DNA of 64,000 bases. It comes from Comamonas sp. lk. GTDB lineage: Bacteria; Pseudomonadota; Gammaproteobacteria; Burkholderiales; Burkholderiaceae_C. The notes beneath the pieces were generated by a model. The model was given only the letters and a program-made list of their open reading frames with translations. It did not search any database and was not told the origin of the DNA. This document shows positions 9,807-18,967 of this stretch, one piece after another (positions within the stretch are counted from its first letter, which is position 1; each line of letters opens with the position of its first letter). Location: positions 967,732 through 1,031,731 of the forward strand of contig NZ_UOOB01000001.1 in assembly GCF_900564145.1 (NCBI RefSeq), read 5' to 3'. A program made the translations under genes and the position numbers.

Positions 9807-10100
9807 TTCGCTGTATGTCCAATGGATCGAGGCATTATAGAAATGCCCTCTGTCGGCTTGACGCTCTTGGGAATGCGAGGCGTTTGGCCGTCAGGCAAAC
9901 GAGCATCCTATGCCAGCTGCCTGAGCGTAGTGTTTGCGTGGAGATTGTGCTGTTGCATTTGATGGGGCACAAAAAATGTATTTTTTTGGCCACGATATAA
10001 GGGAGAACCTTGTATGACTAGCGCTTTCCGCTGCTTGCATGCTGATAGCATCCAGCATTAGTCTGGGCATTTGTTTCGGTTATTACATATTAAAGGGGAC
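9807..10100. other. Divergent promoter region between mrcA and pilM
   Basis: No gene is seen. The region must contain the opposing promoters of mrcA and the pil operon. It includes A/T-rich runs around 9970-10000, but I could not fix a convincing -35/-10 pair. Confidence 0.4.
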
Positions 10101-11183
10101 ATGTTGATTGCTCTGAGTTCCTTATTCAGTCGTCAGCCTGCACCTCTGCTTGGCATTGATATCAGCTCATCCAGTGTGAAGCTGGTGGAGCTGTCCCAAA
10201 GCAAGTCGGGTGAGTTGCAGCTGGAGCGCTGCGCCATCGAGCCGCTGGAAAAGGGCTGGATCACGGACGGCAACATCGAAAAATTCGAAGAAGTTGCAGA
10301 TGCCTTGCGTCGTCTGGTCAAAAAAAGCGGCACACGAACCAAAAACGTGGCCATGGCTTTGCCCGCCTCTGCCGTCATCACCAAGAAAATCACGCTTCCT
10401 GCGGGCATGAGCGAGCAGGAACTGGAGCTGCAAGTAGAGTCTGAAGCCAACCAGTACATCCCTTTTTCCCTGGATGAGGTGAGCCTGGACTTTTGTGTGA
10501 TGGGGCCGTCTGCCGTATCGCACGGTGATGTGGATGTGCTGATTGCCGCTTCGCGCAAGGAAAAAGTCCAGGATCGCCAAGGTCTGGCAGAAGCCGCAGG
10601 GCTCAAGCCCGTGATCATCGATATTGAATCGAACGCGGCTCGCATGGCAGCAGCACGCTTGATGTCCCTCTTGCCCAATGAAGGGGGCGGAGCGGTGGTC
10701 GCATTGTTTGAAGTGGGCGCCATGACGACCAGCATGCAGGTGCTGCGCGACGAGGACGTGCTGTATGAGCGCGATCAGGCGTTTGGCGGTGCCCAACTGA
10801 CCCAGCTGCTTGCGCGCCAGTATGGCTTTTCCCCCGAAGAAGCCGAAGCGAAAAAACGCAGCGGTGATCTGCCTGACGATTACAACACTGCAGTGCTCAA
10901 GCCTTTTGTGCAAAGCCTGACGCAAGAGGTGGCGCGTGCCTTGCAGTTCTTCTTTACCAGCACGCCTTACAACCGCGTGGATCACATCTTGTTGGCTGGC
11001 GGTTCAGCTTCGCTGCCAGGTCTTGCCGAGGCGGTAAGCCAGCAGACCGGCTTTGCCTGTGGTCTGGTCAATCCATTTGACGGCATGGAGATTGGCAGCG
11101 GTGTGCGTCTCAAGCGCATGGCCAGAGAGGCACCCTCGTATCTCACCTCCTGCGGTCTGGCCTTGCGGAGGTTTGTCGCGTGA
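10101..11183 (+). CDS. pilM: Type IV pilus assembly protein PilM
   Basis: PilM is a cytoplasmic actin/FtsA-like ATPase-fold protein. It binds the N-terminal tail of PilN and links the pilus alignment complex to the assembly motor. The start chosen is the ATG at 10101 after AAAGGGG, although the spacing is short and an in-frame TTG at 10104 is possible. The N-terminal LLGIDISSSSVKLVEL block and the C-terminal ILLAGGSASLPGL block are the nucleotide-fold signatures. It is the first gene of pilMNOPQ and overlaps pilN by 4 bp. Confidence 0.93.
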   Translation: MLIALSSLFSRQPAPLLGIDISSSSVKLVELSQSKSGELQLERCAIEPLEKGWITDGNIEKFEEVADALRRLVKKSGTRTKNVAMALPASAVITKKITLPAGMSEQELELQVESEANQYIPFSLDEVSLDFCVMGPSAVSHGDVDVLIAASRKEKVQDRQGLAEAAGLKPVIIDIESNAARMAAARLMSLLPNEGGGAVVALFEVGAMTTSMQVLRDEDVLYERDQAFGGAQLTQLLARQYGFSPEEAEAKKRSGDLPDDYNTAVLKPFVQSLTQEVARALQFFFTSTPYNRVDHILLAGGSASLPGLAEAVSQQTGFACGLVNPFDGMEIGSGVRLKRMAREAPSYLTSCGLALRRFVA

Positions 11184-11791
11184 TCTTGATCAATTTACTG
11201 CCGCATCGTGAGGCGGCCAAAAAGCGTCGCAAAGAAGCTTTTCAGGTCAATATGGTGCTGGCTGCACTGGCAGGCTTGCTGGTCGCAGGGCTTATTTACT
11301 GGACCTTCCAGGCGATGATAGAGAACCAGCAGAACAAGAACAATCTGCTGCGCTCGGAGATCACGACGCTTGAGGCGCAGATCAAGGAGATTGCCGGCCT
11401 GGAGGGTGAAATTACCGCTTTGCGTGCGCGCCAGAAGGCGGTGGAAGATCTGCAGTCGGACCGAAATCTTCCCGTGCACATGCTCAATGAACTGGTCAGG
11501 CAGCTGCCTGACGGTGTGTACATCACCAGCATCAAGCAAGAAGGGCTGATTGTCACCATGCAGGGGACGGCCCAGTCCAACGAGCGTATTTCGGAGATGC
11601 TGCGCAATTTGTCCGAGGGGACACCCTGGTTCTCCAAGCCTGAACTACAGGAAATCGTGGCCAAGACTGTGGATGTGACTCCCAAGGAGAAGCGCCGGGC
11701 CGCTGCATTCACTTTGCGCTTCAATCTGACGCGTGTGAGCGATGCAGAAAAAAGCATGGCGGCGGCCAATCAACCGGTGGGGGCAAAGTGA
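11180..11791 (+). CDS. pilN: Type IV pilus assembly protein PilN
   Basis: PilN is an inner-membrane bitopic protein that heterodimerises with PilO and holds PilM at the membrane. The N-terminal cytoplasmic INLLPHRE motif (residues 4-11) is the known PilM-docking sequence. One membrane segment lies at about residues 24-45, followed by a coiled coil and a small periplasmic alpha/beta domain. Translation starts at a GTG overlapping the pilM stop by 4 bp, which implies translational coupling. At 203 residues it is of usual length. Confidence 0.93.
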   Translation: MILINLLPHREAAKKRRKEAFQVNMVLAALAGLLVAGLIYWTFQAMIENQQNKNNLLRSEITTLEAQIKEIAGLEGEITALRARQKAVEDLQSDRNLPVHMLNELVRQLPDGVYITSIKQEGLIVTMQGTAQSNERISEMLRNLSEGTPWFSKPELQEIVAKTVDVTPKEKRRAAAFTLRFNLTRVSDAEKSMAAANQPVGAK

Positions 11792-12471
11792 TGGCCAAGA
11801 AGAAAAAATCGCTGGACATCGATTTTGCTGCGCTGCAGGAGAGGGTTCAGCGTCAGTTTCGCAATCTGGATCCCAACGATCCTTCGGTGTGGCCGGTATT
11901 GCCAAAAGCTCTGCTTTATGCGGCGGTTGCGGTCGCTGTCACCGCTTTGCTTTGGTTTGTGCTGCTCAAGGACTACGAGGCAGAACTGGAGCAGGAGCGC
12001 ACGACCGAGCAGACCTTGCGTCAGGATTATCAGAGCAAGCTCAGCAAGGCCGTGAGCCTGGATGCCTTGAAAAAGCAGCGCGAACAGGTGGAACAGTATG
12101 TGACGCAGCTGGAAAAGCAGTTGCCCAGCAAAGCCGAAATGGCGGCCTTGCTCTCGGATATCAATCAGGCCGGCCTGGGTCGAAGCCTGGAGTTTGAAAT
12201 GTTCAGACCCGGCGCGATGGTGACCAAGGAGTATTACGCAGAGCTGCCCATTAGCTTGAAGGTGGTGGGCCGTTACCATGACATAGGCTCTTTTGCTTCC
12301 GATATTGCATTTCTGTCCCGCATCGTGACCTTGAACAACCTGTCCATTGCGCCTGCGAGCCCGGATAAGGGCTCGGACATATTGGTCATGGATGCGACAG
12401 CCCGTACCTTCCGTTATCTCGATTCGGAAGAGGTCAAGGCTCAGCGCGATGCATCCAAGGGGAAGAAATGA
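11791..12471 (+). CDS. pilO: Type IV pilus assembly protein PilO
   Basis: PilO pairs with PilN in the inner-membrane alignment subcomplex and contacts PilP. It has a basic N-terminus (AKKKKS), one membrane helix at about residues 38-60, a coiled coil, then a periplasmic ferredoxin-like domain (SLKVVGRYHDIGSFASDIA). The ATG at 11791 overlaps the pilN stop by one base; a GTG at 11788 is an alternative. It overlaps pilP by 4 bp. Confidence 0.92.
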   Translation: MAKKKKSLDIDFAALQERVQRQFRNLDPNDPSVWPVLPKALLYAAVAVAVTALLWFVLLKDYEAELEQERTTEQTLRQDYQSKLSKAVSLDALKKQREQVEQYVTQLEKQLPSKAEMAALLSDINQAGLGRSLEFEMFRPGAMVTKEYYAELPISLKVVGRYHDIGSFASDIAFLSRIVTLNNLSIAPASPDKGSDILVMDATARTFRYLDSEEVKAQRDASKGKK

Positions 12472-13007
12472 ACAAGGCCTTAGCCGGCATATTTGTCTCG
12501 GCACTTGCACTTTCGGGCTGCATGTCCTCGGATGAAGACCAGTTGCGCGAGTGGATGACGCAGGAGAGGGCGAATGCCAAGCCCAGAATCACGCCACTGG
12601 AAGAACCCAAGCCGTTCAAACCCCAGGCCTATGACGCCGGGCAGGGCATGGAGCCATTCAATCCCATGAAGCTGATTCAGGTGCTGCGCCGGGAATCGGC
12701 TCAGTCCAATGCCAACGCCAGCCTGATTGCGCCAGAGCTCAATCGCCGCAAGGAACCGTTGGAGTCGGAGCCGCTGGACACCATGACCATGGTCGGCAGC
12801 CTGGACAAGAAAAACGTGCCTACGGCCTTGGTCAAGGTGGGCAGCCTGCTGTACCAGGTACGGGTCGGGAACTATCTGGGTCAGAACTACGGAAAAATTA
12901 CCCAAATAACGGAGAACTCCATTCAACTGCGTGAAATCGTCCAAGACGGTGGCGGGGACTGGATTGAGAAGACGAGTACTTTGGAGTTGCAGGAGGGGAG
13001 AAAATGA
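12468..13007 (+). CDS. pilP: Type IV pilus assembly lipoprotein PilP
   Basis: PilP is an inner-membrane lipoprotein that bridges PilNO to the N-domains of the secretin PilQ. The signal ends in the lipobox LSGC with Cys18 as the lipidation site. A disordered Pro-rich linker is followed by the C-terminal beta domain (LVKVGSLLYQVRVGNYLGQNYG). The length (179) is normal. The start overlaps pilO and the stop overlaps pilQ, in keeping with one tightly coupled operon. Confidence 0.93.
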   Translation: MNKALAGIFVSALALSGCMSSDEDQLREWMTQERANAKPRITPLEEPKPFKPQAYDAGQGMEPFNPMKLIQVLRRESAQSNANASLIAPELNRRKEPLESEPLDTMTMVGSLDKKNVPTALVKVGSLLYQVRVGNYLGQNYGKITQITENSIQLREIVQDGGGDWIEKTSTLELQEGRK

Positions 13008-15106
13008 TGGGCAAGCACCACAGCGTTTTGGCAAAAGCCCGTTGGGGATTGACTCTCGGCGGATTGCTGGTCAGCTCCTTGGCATGGGCACAGGCACGTA
13101 TTGAATCCGTCACAGGCGTAATACAGTCCGGCACGGAGGTGATTCGTGTGGAGATGTCCGAGCCTCTCGTGGCCGACCCCACAGGTTTTGTTATCCAGTC
13201 GCCCGCGCGCATTGCCCTGGACTTTCCCGGCGTGACCAACGCCACGGGCAAGTCTCTGGTGGATTTCAACCAAGGCAATTTGCGTTCGGCCAATATCGTG
13301 GAGGCTTCCGGGCGCTCTCGTCTGGTGCTGAATCTGAAGGCCGCAACCACCTATAAGCTGCAACGCCAGGGCAAGGCCTTGCTGATCGTGCTTGATCCTG
13401 CCAGCGCGGCCCAAGCCGCGGCGCCTGCCGTATCGCGTGTGTTCGAGAGCAAGACCGCCGTCAGCGATGTGCCCCCGATTCGCGATGTGGATTTCCGCCG
13501 TGGCGCCGATGGCTCCGGCCGCATTGTGGTGGGACTGGGCAGCAACCAAGTTGGGGTGGACTTGCGTCAGGAGGGCAAGGGCTTGGTCATTGACTTCCTG
13601 CGTACTTCCTTGCCAGAGAACTTGCGCCGCAAACTTGACGTGGGTGATTTTGGTACGCCGGTGCAAACCATTTCGACGGTGGCACAGGGCGATCGTGTGC
13701 GCATGCGTGTAGATGCCTTGGGCGAATGGGAACACAGCGCCTACCAAAGCGACAACCAGTTTGTGCTGGAGATTCGCCAAAAGAAGATCGATACCAGCAA
13801 GCTGACCCAGGGTCCGGGTTACAGCGGAGAAAAGCTGTCGCTGAATTTCCAGAATATCGAAGTGCGTTCGCTGCTGCAGGTGATCGCTGATTTCACCAAC
13901 TTTAATATCGTCACTTCGGACACGGTCACCGGTGCACTGACCTTGCGGCTCAAGGATGTTCCCTGGGATCAGGCTTTGCAGATCATCATGGATGCCAAGG
14001 GTCTTGGCATGCGCAAGTCCGGTTCGGTGCTGTGGATTGCGCCCAAAGATGAAATCGATGCCCGCACCAAGCGCGACTATGAAGCGGCGATGGAAATCCA
14101 GAAGCTAGAGCCGTTGCGCACGCAGGGCTTCCAGCTCAATTACGCCAAGGCTGCCGATATCTTGCAGCAGATCACCACCTCGACAGGGGGCGGTGGTGCT
14201 GGCGTGGGCCAAAGCACGCGCTTTTTGTCGACCCGGGGTTCGGCAATCTCTGAGCCTCGTACCAATCAGCTGTTTGTGACCGATACCCCTTCCAAGCTGG
14301 AAGAGTTCAAAACGCTTTTGGCCACCCTGGATGTGCCCGTGCGCCAGGTCATGATCGAAGCGCGCATCGTGGAGGCCCGTGATACCTTCGGGCGCTCTTT
14401 GGGGGTGAGGTTTGGTGGCGGAGCGGTGGGAAGCAATGCTTCCATGACGTCCTCCCAATTTCTGCCAAATACCTCTGGAGGAGCGGCAGCGACATTTCCC
14501 AGTGGGAATTTCGTGAATCTTCCCGCCAGTATTTCGGGCATCAACACCGTTGGGCAGATTGCATTTTCGGTGTTCAACAGCTCCATGTCGCGCTTTCTGT
14601 CGCTGGAATTGTCCGCGCTGGAGGCCGAGGGCGATGGCAAGATCATCTCCAACCCCCGATTGGTGACGGCCGATCAGAACAAGGCCTTGATCGAGCAAGG
14701 TACCGAGTACCCGTATTCGGTGACGGCTCCCAATGGCGCCACCACCATCTCGTTCAAGAAAGCGGTGCTGAAATTGGAGGTCACGCCCCAGATTACGCCG
14801 GAAGGTGACATCATCCTGGATCTGGACGTGAACAAGGACAGCCGTGGTGAGACCACGACCCAGGGCGTGGCCATTGATACCAAGCACATCAAGACGCAGG
14901 TGCTGGTGGAGAACGGCGGCACGGTGGTGATCGGTGGCATCTTCGAGATGGAAGAAACCAATCAGGTCACCAAAGTGCCTTTGCTGGGCGACATCCCGGG
15001 GCTTGGCAATCTGTTCAAGAGCAGAACCAAGGCTTCGACCAAGCGTGAAATGCTGGTCTTCATCACTCCCAAAATGCTCAGCCAGGTGCGTAACTCCAAC
15101 AAATAA
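13004..15106 (+). CDS. pilQ: Type IV pilus secretin PilQ
   Basis: PilQ forms the outer-membrane pore through which the pilus passes and is also used for DNA uptake. The 700-residue protein has a signal peptide ending near AWAQA, two AMIN-like peptidoglycan-binding regions (about 30-130 and 155-255), a secretin N0/N1 region from about 280, and the secretin domain with IEARIVEA, NPRLVTADQNKA and the terminal VPLLGDIPGLGNLFKSR signature. It is the last pil gene, followed by a terminator. The ATG at 13004 or 13007 is the start. Confidence 0.95.
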   Translation: MMGKHHSVLAKARWGLTLGGLLVSSLAWAQARIESVTGVIQSGTEVIRVEMSEPLVADPTGFVIQSPARIALDFPGVTNATGKSLVDFNQGNLRSANIVEASGRSRLVLNLKAATTYKLQRQGKALLIVLDPASAAQAAAPAVSRVFESKTAVSDVPPIRDVDFRRGADGSGRIVVGLGSNQVGVDLRQEGKGLVIDFLRTSLPENLRRKLDVGDFGTPVQTISTVAQGDRVRMRVDALGEWEHSAYQSDNQFVLEIRQKKIDTSKLTQGPGYSGEKLSLNFQNIEVRSLLQVIADFTNFNIVTSDTVTGALTLRLKDVPWDQALQIIMDAKGLGMRKSGSVLWIAPKDEIDARTKRDYEAAMEIQKLEPLRTQGFQLNYAKAADILQQITTSTGGGGAGVGQSTRFLSTRGSAISEPRTNQLFVTDTPSKLEEFKTLLATLDVPVRQVMIEARIVEARDTFGRSLGVRFGGGAVGSNASMTSSQFLPNTSGGAAATFPSGNFVNLPASISGINTVGQIAFSVFNSSMSRFLSLELSALEAEGDGKIISNPRLVTADQNKALIEQGTEYPYSVTAPNGATTISFKKAVLKLEVTPQITPEGDIILDLDVNKDSRGETTTQGVAIDTKHIKTQVLVENGGTVVIGGIFEMEETNQVTKVPLLGDIPGLGNLFKSRTKASTKREMLVFITPKMLSQVRNSNK

Positions 15107-15129
15107 CTGGCGGCGTTTCTTACTGTGCC

Positions 15130-15162
15130 AAGGCCTGCATCGCGAGACTGCAGGCCTTTTTT
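15130..15162 (+). terminator. Rho-independent terminator after pilQ
   Basis: Ten-base perfect arms AAGGCCTGCA (15130-15139) and TGCAGGCCTT (15149-15158), then a T run. It separates pilMNOPQ from aroK. Confidence 0.9.
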
Positions 15163-15230
15163 ATGGGCGAAAGCCTGGACGCTGCGACAATCGGACTCCT
15201 CTCAATTGCACGGACAGTCTGGCGGATTCA

Positions 15231-15767
15231 ATGAGTTTGTTGACAGCATCACATATTGCTTTGGTGGGTTTGCCCGGGAGTGGCAAATCCACTATTGGCC
15301 GTTATTTGTCCAAGCGCTGGTCCATGCCTTTTGTGGATGTGGACGTGGCAATCGAGGAGCAGATTCAATGCTCGATTCGCGACTTCTTTGCGAAAGAGGG
15401 AGAAGCCCGCTTTCGCGACGTGGAGCGCGATGTGCTGGCGCAGCTGCTGTCCCAATCCGCACCCATGGTGATCGCGACCGGTGGCGGCGCCGTGCTGAGG
15501 CCTGAAAATCGCATGCAGCTGAAAGCGCATTCCAAGGTGGTGTATCTGAGTGCCTCACCCCATGAGATCGCTCGCCGCTTGCAGCGCGATACCCAGCGCC
15601 CGCTGTTGCAGGTGGATAACCCGCTGCAGCGGCTGATGGACTTGCTGGCGGTGCGTGACCCTTTGTACAAGGAAGTGGCTGATTTCGTGGTGGCAGGCAG
15701 CGGCCTGTCGGCAACACAGGTGGCGCAACGCGTAGCCATGCAGGTCGAGTTGGGGACTGTGGGCTGA
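15231..15767 (+). CDS. aroK: Shikimate kinase
   Basis: Shikimate kinase phosphorylates shikimate to shikimate 3-phosphate with ATP, the fifth step of the shikimate pathway. The protein (178 residues) has Walker A GLPGSGKST at 13-21, the shikimate-binding VDVDVAIEE block, and GGGAVLRPENR. The ATG at 15231 gives the family length; the frame is open further upstream without a better start. It precedes aroB by 79 bp, and the pairing aroK-aroB downstream of pilQ is conserved in many proteobacteria. Confidence 0.95.
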   Translation: MSLLTASHIALVGLPGSGKSTIGRYLSKRWSMPFVDVDVAIEEQIQCSIRDFFAKEGEARFRDVERDVLAQLLSQSAPMVIATGGGAVLRPENRMQLKAHSKVVYLSASPHEIARRLQRDTQRPLLQVDNPLQRLMDLLAVRDPLYKEVADFVVAGSGLSATQVAQRVAMQVELGTVG

Positions 15768-15846
15768 ACGCTTTAGGCGCACTAGGCGCCGGCTTGAATA
15801 TTCGGAGGCACGCAGCCTCGGCAAGAAATGCAGATAGGAAATCGAA

Positions 15847-16938
15847 GTGGAAACCGTGCAGATTGATTTGGGCGAACGCAGCTACTCCATCGTGATTGAT
15901 CAGGGCGTGGTACCGCAAAGCGCCACCTGGCAAAAGCTGCCCAAGGCGGCTGCGGCCCTGATCGTGACCAATGAGGTGGTGGCCCCGCTGTATCTGGTAT
16001 CGCTCAAGGCGGCGCTGCAAACCCAGTACCCACAGGTGCACGAAGTCATACTGCCCGATGGCGAGGAGCATAAGGACTGGCAGACGCTGAACCTGATCTT
16101 TGATGGCCTGTTGTCGAACGGCTGCGATCGCAAGACCGTGCTGTTTGCCCTGGGTGGTGGCGTGGTTGGCGATATGACGGGTTTTGCTGCGGCCAGCTAT
16201 ATGCGAGGCGTGCCTTTTGTGCAGGTGCCGACCACGCTGCTGTCGCAAGTCGATTCTTCGGTAGGGGGCAAGACGGCCATCAACCACCCGCAGGGCAAGA
16301 ACATGATCGGTGCGTTCTACCAGCCGCAGCTGGTGGTTTGCGATCTGGCAACGCTGGCAACTTTGCCTGCGCGCGAGCTGAGTGCCGGACTGGCGGAAGT
16401 CATCAAGTACGGCCCGATTGCCGATATGGAATTTTTCAGCTGGCTGGAGGAGCATGTGGATGCTCTGCGTGCACAAGAGCCTGCGGCGCTGGTTCATGCC
16501 GTCAGGCGCAGCGTGGAGATCAAGGCCTGGGTGGTGGGGCAGGACGAGAAGGAGGCCGGTCTGCGCGCCATTCTCAATTTCGGTCATACCTTCGGCCATG
16601 CCATGGAAGCCGGCATGGGCTATGGCAACTGGCTGCATGGCGAGGGCGTGGCCGCAGGCATGGTGATGGCTGCCGAACTCTCCAGGCGACTGGGTCTGGT
16701 GGACGAGGCCTTTGTGCAGCGTCTGCGCAGCTTGATAGAGCGAGCTGGTTTGCCCGTGCGCGGCGCGGTGATCGATGCGCAAGACAATGCGTGCCGCTAT
16801 CTGGAGCTGATGCGTGTGGACAAGAAGTCCGAGGCGGGCGAGATCCGCTTTGTGCTGATTGATGGCCCGGGCAAGGCGGTGATGCGTTCGGCGCCAGATG
16901 CGCTGGTGCGCGAAGTCATTGATGCCTGCTGCGCCTGA
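15847..16938 (+). CDS. aroB: 3-dehydroquinate synthase
   Basis: AroB converts DAHP to 3-dehydroquinate, the second step of the shikimate pathway, with NAD and a divalent metal. The 363-residue protein has the NAD-binding [14 protein letters not shown] block and [16 protein letters not shown]. The metal ligands lie in the [11 protein letters not shown]lu and the HTFGHAMEA and NWLHGEGV His residues. The start is GTG at 15847 after AGGAAA. It lies between aroK and a dGTPase-like gene on the same strand. Confidence 0.96.
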   Translation: METVQIDLGERSYSIVIDQGVVPQSATWQKLPKAAAALIVTNEVVAPLYLVSLKAALQTQYPQVHEVILPDGEEHKDWQTLNLIFDGLLSNGCDRKTVLFALGGGVVGDMTGFAAASYMRGVPFVQVPTTLLSQVDSSVGGKTAINHPQGKNMIGAFYQPQLVVCDLATLATLPARELSAGLAEVIKYGPIADMEFFSWLEEHVDALRAQEPAALVHAVRRSVEIKAWVVGQDEKEAGLRAILNFGHTFGHAMEAGMGYGNWLHGEGVAAGMVMAAELSRRLGLVDEAFVQRLRSLIERAGLPVRGAVIDAQDNACRYLELMRVDKKSEAGEIRFVLIDGPGKAVMRSAPDALVREVIDACCA

Positions 16939-17018
16939 TCGTGGGCGGGCTGCGGCCGGGTTTTGCTGAAGTTCAATTCAAGCTGCTAGAGTGACTCCAT
17001 CGGAAGATGGGGTGAACC

Positions 17019-18194
17019 ATGCAGACCTTGGCCGCTTATGCCTGCGACCCGGCGCAAAGCCGGGGCCGCCGCTTCACAGAACCTGCAGCGCCTACGCGCA
17101 GCGAATTTCAGCGTGATCGCGATCGCATCGTCCATTCTTCGGCTTTCAGGCGCCTGGTCTACAAGACCCAGGTGTTTGTGAATCACGAGGGCGATCTGTT
17201 TCGCACGCGGCTCACCCATTCGCTGGAGGTGGCGCAGCTGGGGCGCTCGATTGCCCGCTCCCTGGGGCTGGATGAAGACCTGGTGGAGGCCATCTGCCTG
17301 GCTCACGACCTGGGACACACTCCGTTCGGCCATGCCGGGCAGGATGCGCTCAACGAATGCATGCGCACGCATGGCGGCTTTGAACACAATCTGCAAAGCC
17401 TGCGCGTGGTGGACCGTCTGGAAGAGCGTTACCCGCAGTTCGATGGCCTGAATCTGAGCTTCGAGACGCGCGAAGGCATTTTGAAGCACTGCTCGCGCAG
17501 CAACGCCGAGCTGATCGAAGCGCGCGAGCCCGGCGGTGTGGCACAGCGTTTTCTGGCGGGAACCCAGCCTTCGCTGGAAGCCCAGCTATGCAATCTGGCC
17601 GATGCGATTGCCTACAACGCCCATGATGTGGATGACGGCGTGCGCTCCGGTCTGATCACCATGAGCCAGCTATGCGATGCCGTGCCTTTGTTTGCGCGCT
17701 ACCACGAGGCGACACTGGCTCAGCATCCCGAGCTGGGCCTGCCCCTGGCGGATAGGCGTCTGCTTTACGAGAGCATTCGGCGCATGCTCAGTGATCAGGT
17801 GTATGACGTCATCGATACCTCACGCCTGTGCCTGGCGCAGTCTGGCGTGCAATCGGTGCAGGAGGTGAGGGCTGCAGGCCGCTTGCTGATCAGCTTCAGC
17901 GATGCCATGAAGGCCGAGTCTCAGCAGCTCAAGCAGTTCTTGCTGCGCCAGCTATACCGTCACCCCCAGGTCATGCAGACCATGGACAGTGCCCAGCAAG
18001 TGGTGCGCGATCTGTTCGCCGCCTATATGGTGGAGCCTGAGCGCATGAAGCCGCGCTTTGTGCAGCGTTCGCTGGGGGAGGATTCGCTGGGCGGTCGCGC
18101 CCGTGTGGTATCTGACTTCATCGCCGGCATGACGGACCGCTATGCGGCGCGCGAACATGAACGCATTACCGGACTCAAACTGCTGGGAGCGTAG
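17019..18194 (+). CDS. dgt: Deoxyguanosinetriphosphate triphosphohydrolase-like HD protein
   Basis: HD-domain nucleotidase of the Dgt-like family (391 residues), predicted to hydrolyse deoxynucleoside triphosphates to the nucleoside and tripolyphosphate. The metal site is visible as His67 (RLTHSLEVAQ), His96-Asp97 (HDLGHTPFGH) and a later Asp in NAHDVDDGV. The C-terminal RARVVSDFIAGMTDRYA motif is typical of the bacterial short class (Dgt type 2). The gene order aroB-dgt is common in Burkholderiales. The exact substrate is not proven by sequence. Confidence 0.9.
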   Translation: MQTLAAYACDPAQSRGRRFTEPAAPTRSEFQRDRDRIVHSSAFRRLVYKTQVFVNHEGDLFRTRLTHSLEVAQLGRSIARSLGLDEDLVEAICLAHDLGHTPFGHAGQDALNECMRTHGGFEHNLQSLRVVDRLEERYPQFDGLNLSFETREGILKHCSRSNAELIEAREPGGVAQRFLAGTQPSLEAQLCNLADAIAYNAHDVDDGVRSGLITMSQLCDAVPLFARYHEATLAQHPELGLPLADRRLLYESIRRMLSDQVYDVIDTSRLCLAQSGVQSVQEVRAAGRLLISFSDAMKAESQQLKQFLLRQLYRHPQVMQTMDSAQQVVRDLFAAYMVEPERMKPRFVQRSLGEDSLGGRARVVSDFIAGMTDRYAAREHERITGLKLLGA

Positions 18195-18306
18195 CTGGCG
18201 GCCTTCGGGGTTTAGCCTAGCGGCGCAAGCAGTGCGGCTGCCGGATCGCTAAAATATGTGCCCTGTGTGCCAGAGCCGGAATATCTCCCGCCCAGTGCGC
18301 TGTCTC

Positions 18307-18323
18307 TGGGGGCTGAGCCCCCA
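18307..18323 (+). terminator. Hairpin upstream of the DUF1415 gene
   Basis: TGGGGGC (18307-18313) and GCCCCCA (18317-18323) form a perfect stem with a 3-base loop, followed by TTTGCATTTT. It may terminate the dgt transcript or sit in the leader of the next gene. Confidence 0.5.
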
Positions 18324-18346
18324 TTTGCATTTTGGAGGGCCTTGCC

Positions 18347-18967
18347 ATGACTGAACCCGTGATGACTGCTGCTGACCAGGGCTTTCCGCCCGATGTCGTG
18401 ATCGAGGACACGGTGCGCTGGCTGGAGAAAGCCGTCATCGGCCTGAACCTCTGCCCGTTTGCCAAGGGGGTGCATGTCAAGGGACAGATTCACTATGTGG
18501 TCAGCAATGCCACCGATGCAGAAGGCGTTGCCGGGGATCTGTATCTGGAGCTGGAGGCGCTGGCCGAGGCCAATGCCGAAAAGCGCGACACCACGCTGCT
18601 GATCCTGCCGCTGGCGCTGCAGGATTTTCTGGACTTCAACGATTTCCTCGAAGTGGCCGACTCCATGGTCGACGAGCTGGATCTGGGCGGCATTTTGCAG
18701 GTGGCTTCCTTCCACCCCCAATTCCAGTTCGAAGGCACGGAAGTGGATGACGTGACCAACTGCACCAACCGCGCGCCCTATCCCATCCTGCATCTGCTGC
18801 GCGAAGACAGCATAGACAAGGCCGTGGAAGTCTTTCCCGAGGCCGAGTCGATTTACGAACGCAATATGGAAACGCTGGAGAAAATCGGCCTTGAAGGCTG
18901 GCTGGACATGGGCGTGGGCGCACGTTGCCCCGTCACCGGTCATGGCGCAGCGAAGGCAGACGAATAA
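18347..18967 (+). CDS. DUF1415 family protein
   Basis: A 206-residue member of the uncharacterised DUF1415 family, recognised from VRWLEKAVIGLNLCPFAKGV near residues 26-45 and the ASFHPQFQFEG and NRAPYPILHLLRE blocks. The conserved Cys in NLCPFA and the His in SFHPQF could be a catalytic or metal site, but no activity is known. The ATG at 18347 follows GGAGG with 8-bp spacing. Its stop overlaps the start of the next methyltransferase gene by one base, so the two are probably translationally coupled. Confidence 0.85.
   Translation: MTEPVMTAADQGFPPDVVIEDTVRWLEKAVIGLNLCPFAKGVHVKGQIHYVVSNATDAEGVAGDLYLELEALAEANAEKRDTTLLILPLALQDFLDFNDFLEVADSMVDELDLGGILQVASFHPQFQFEGTEVDDVTNCTNRAPYPILHLLREDSIDKAVEVFPEAESIYERNMETLEKIGLEGWLDMGVGARCPVTGHGAAKADE

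Noticed and set aside
15292..16782. 496-codon minus-strand open frame opposite aroK and aroB
   Set aside because: Covers two firm genes on the other strand and has no family features.
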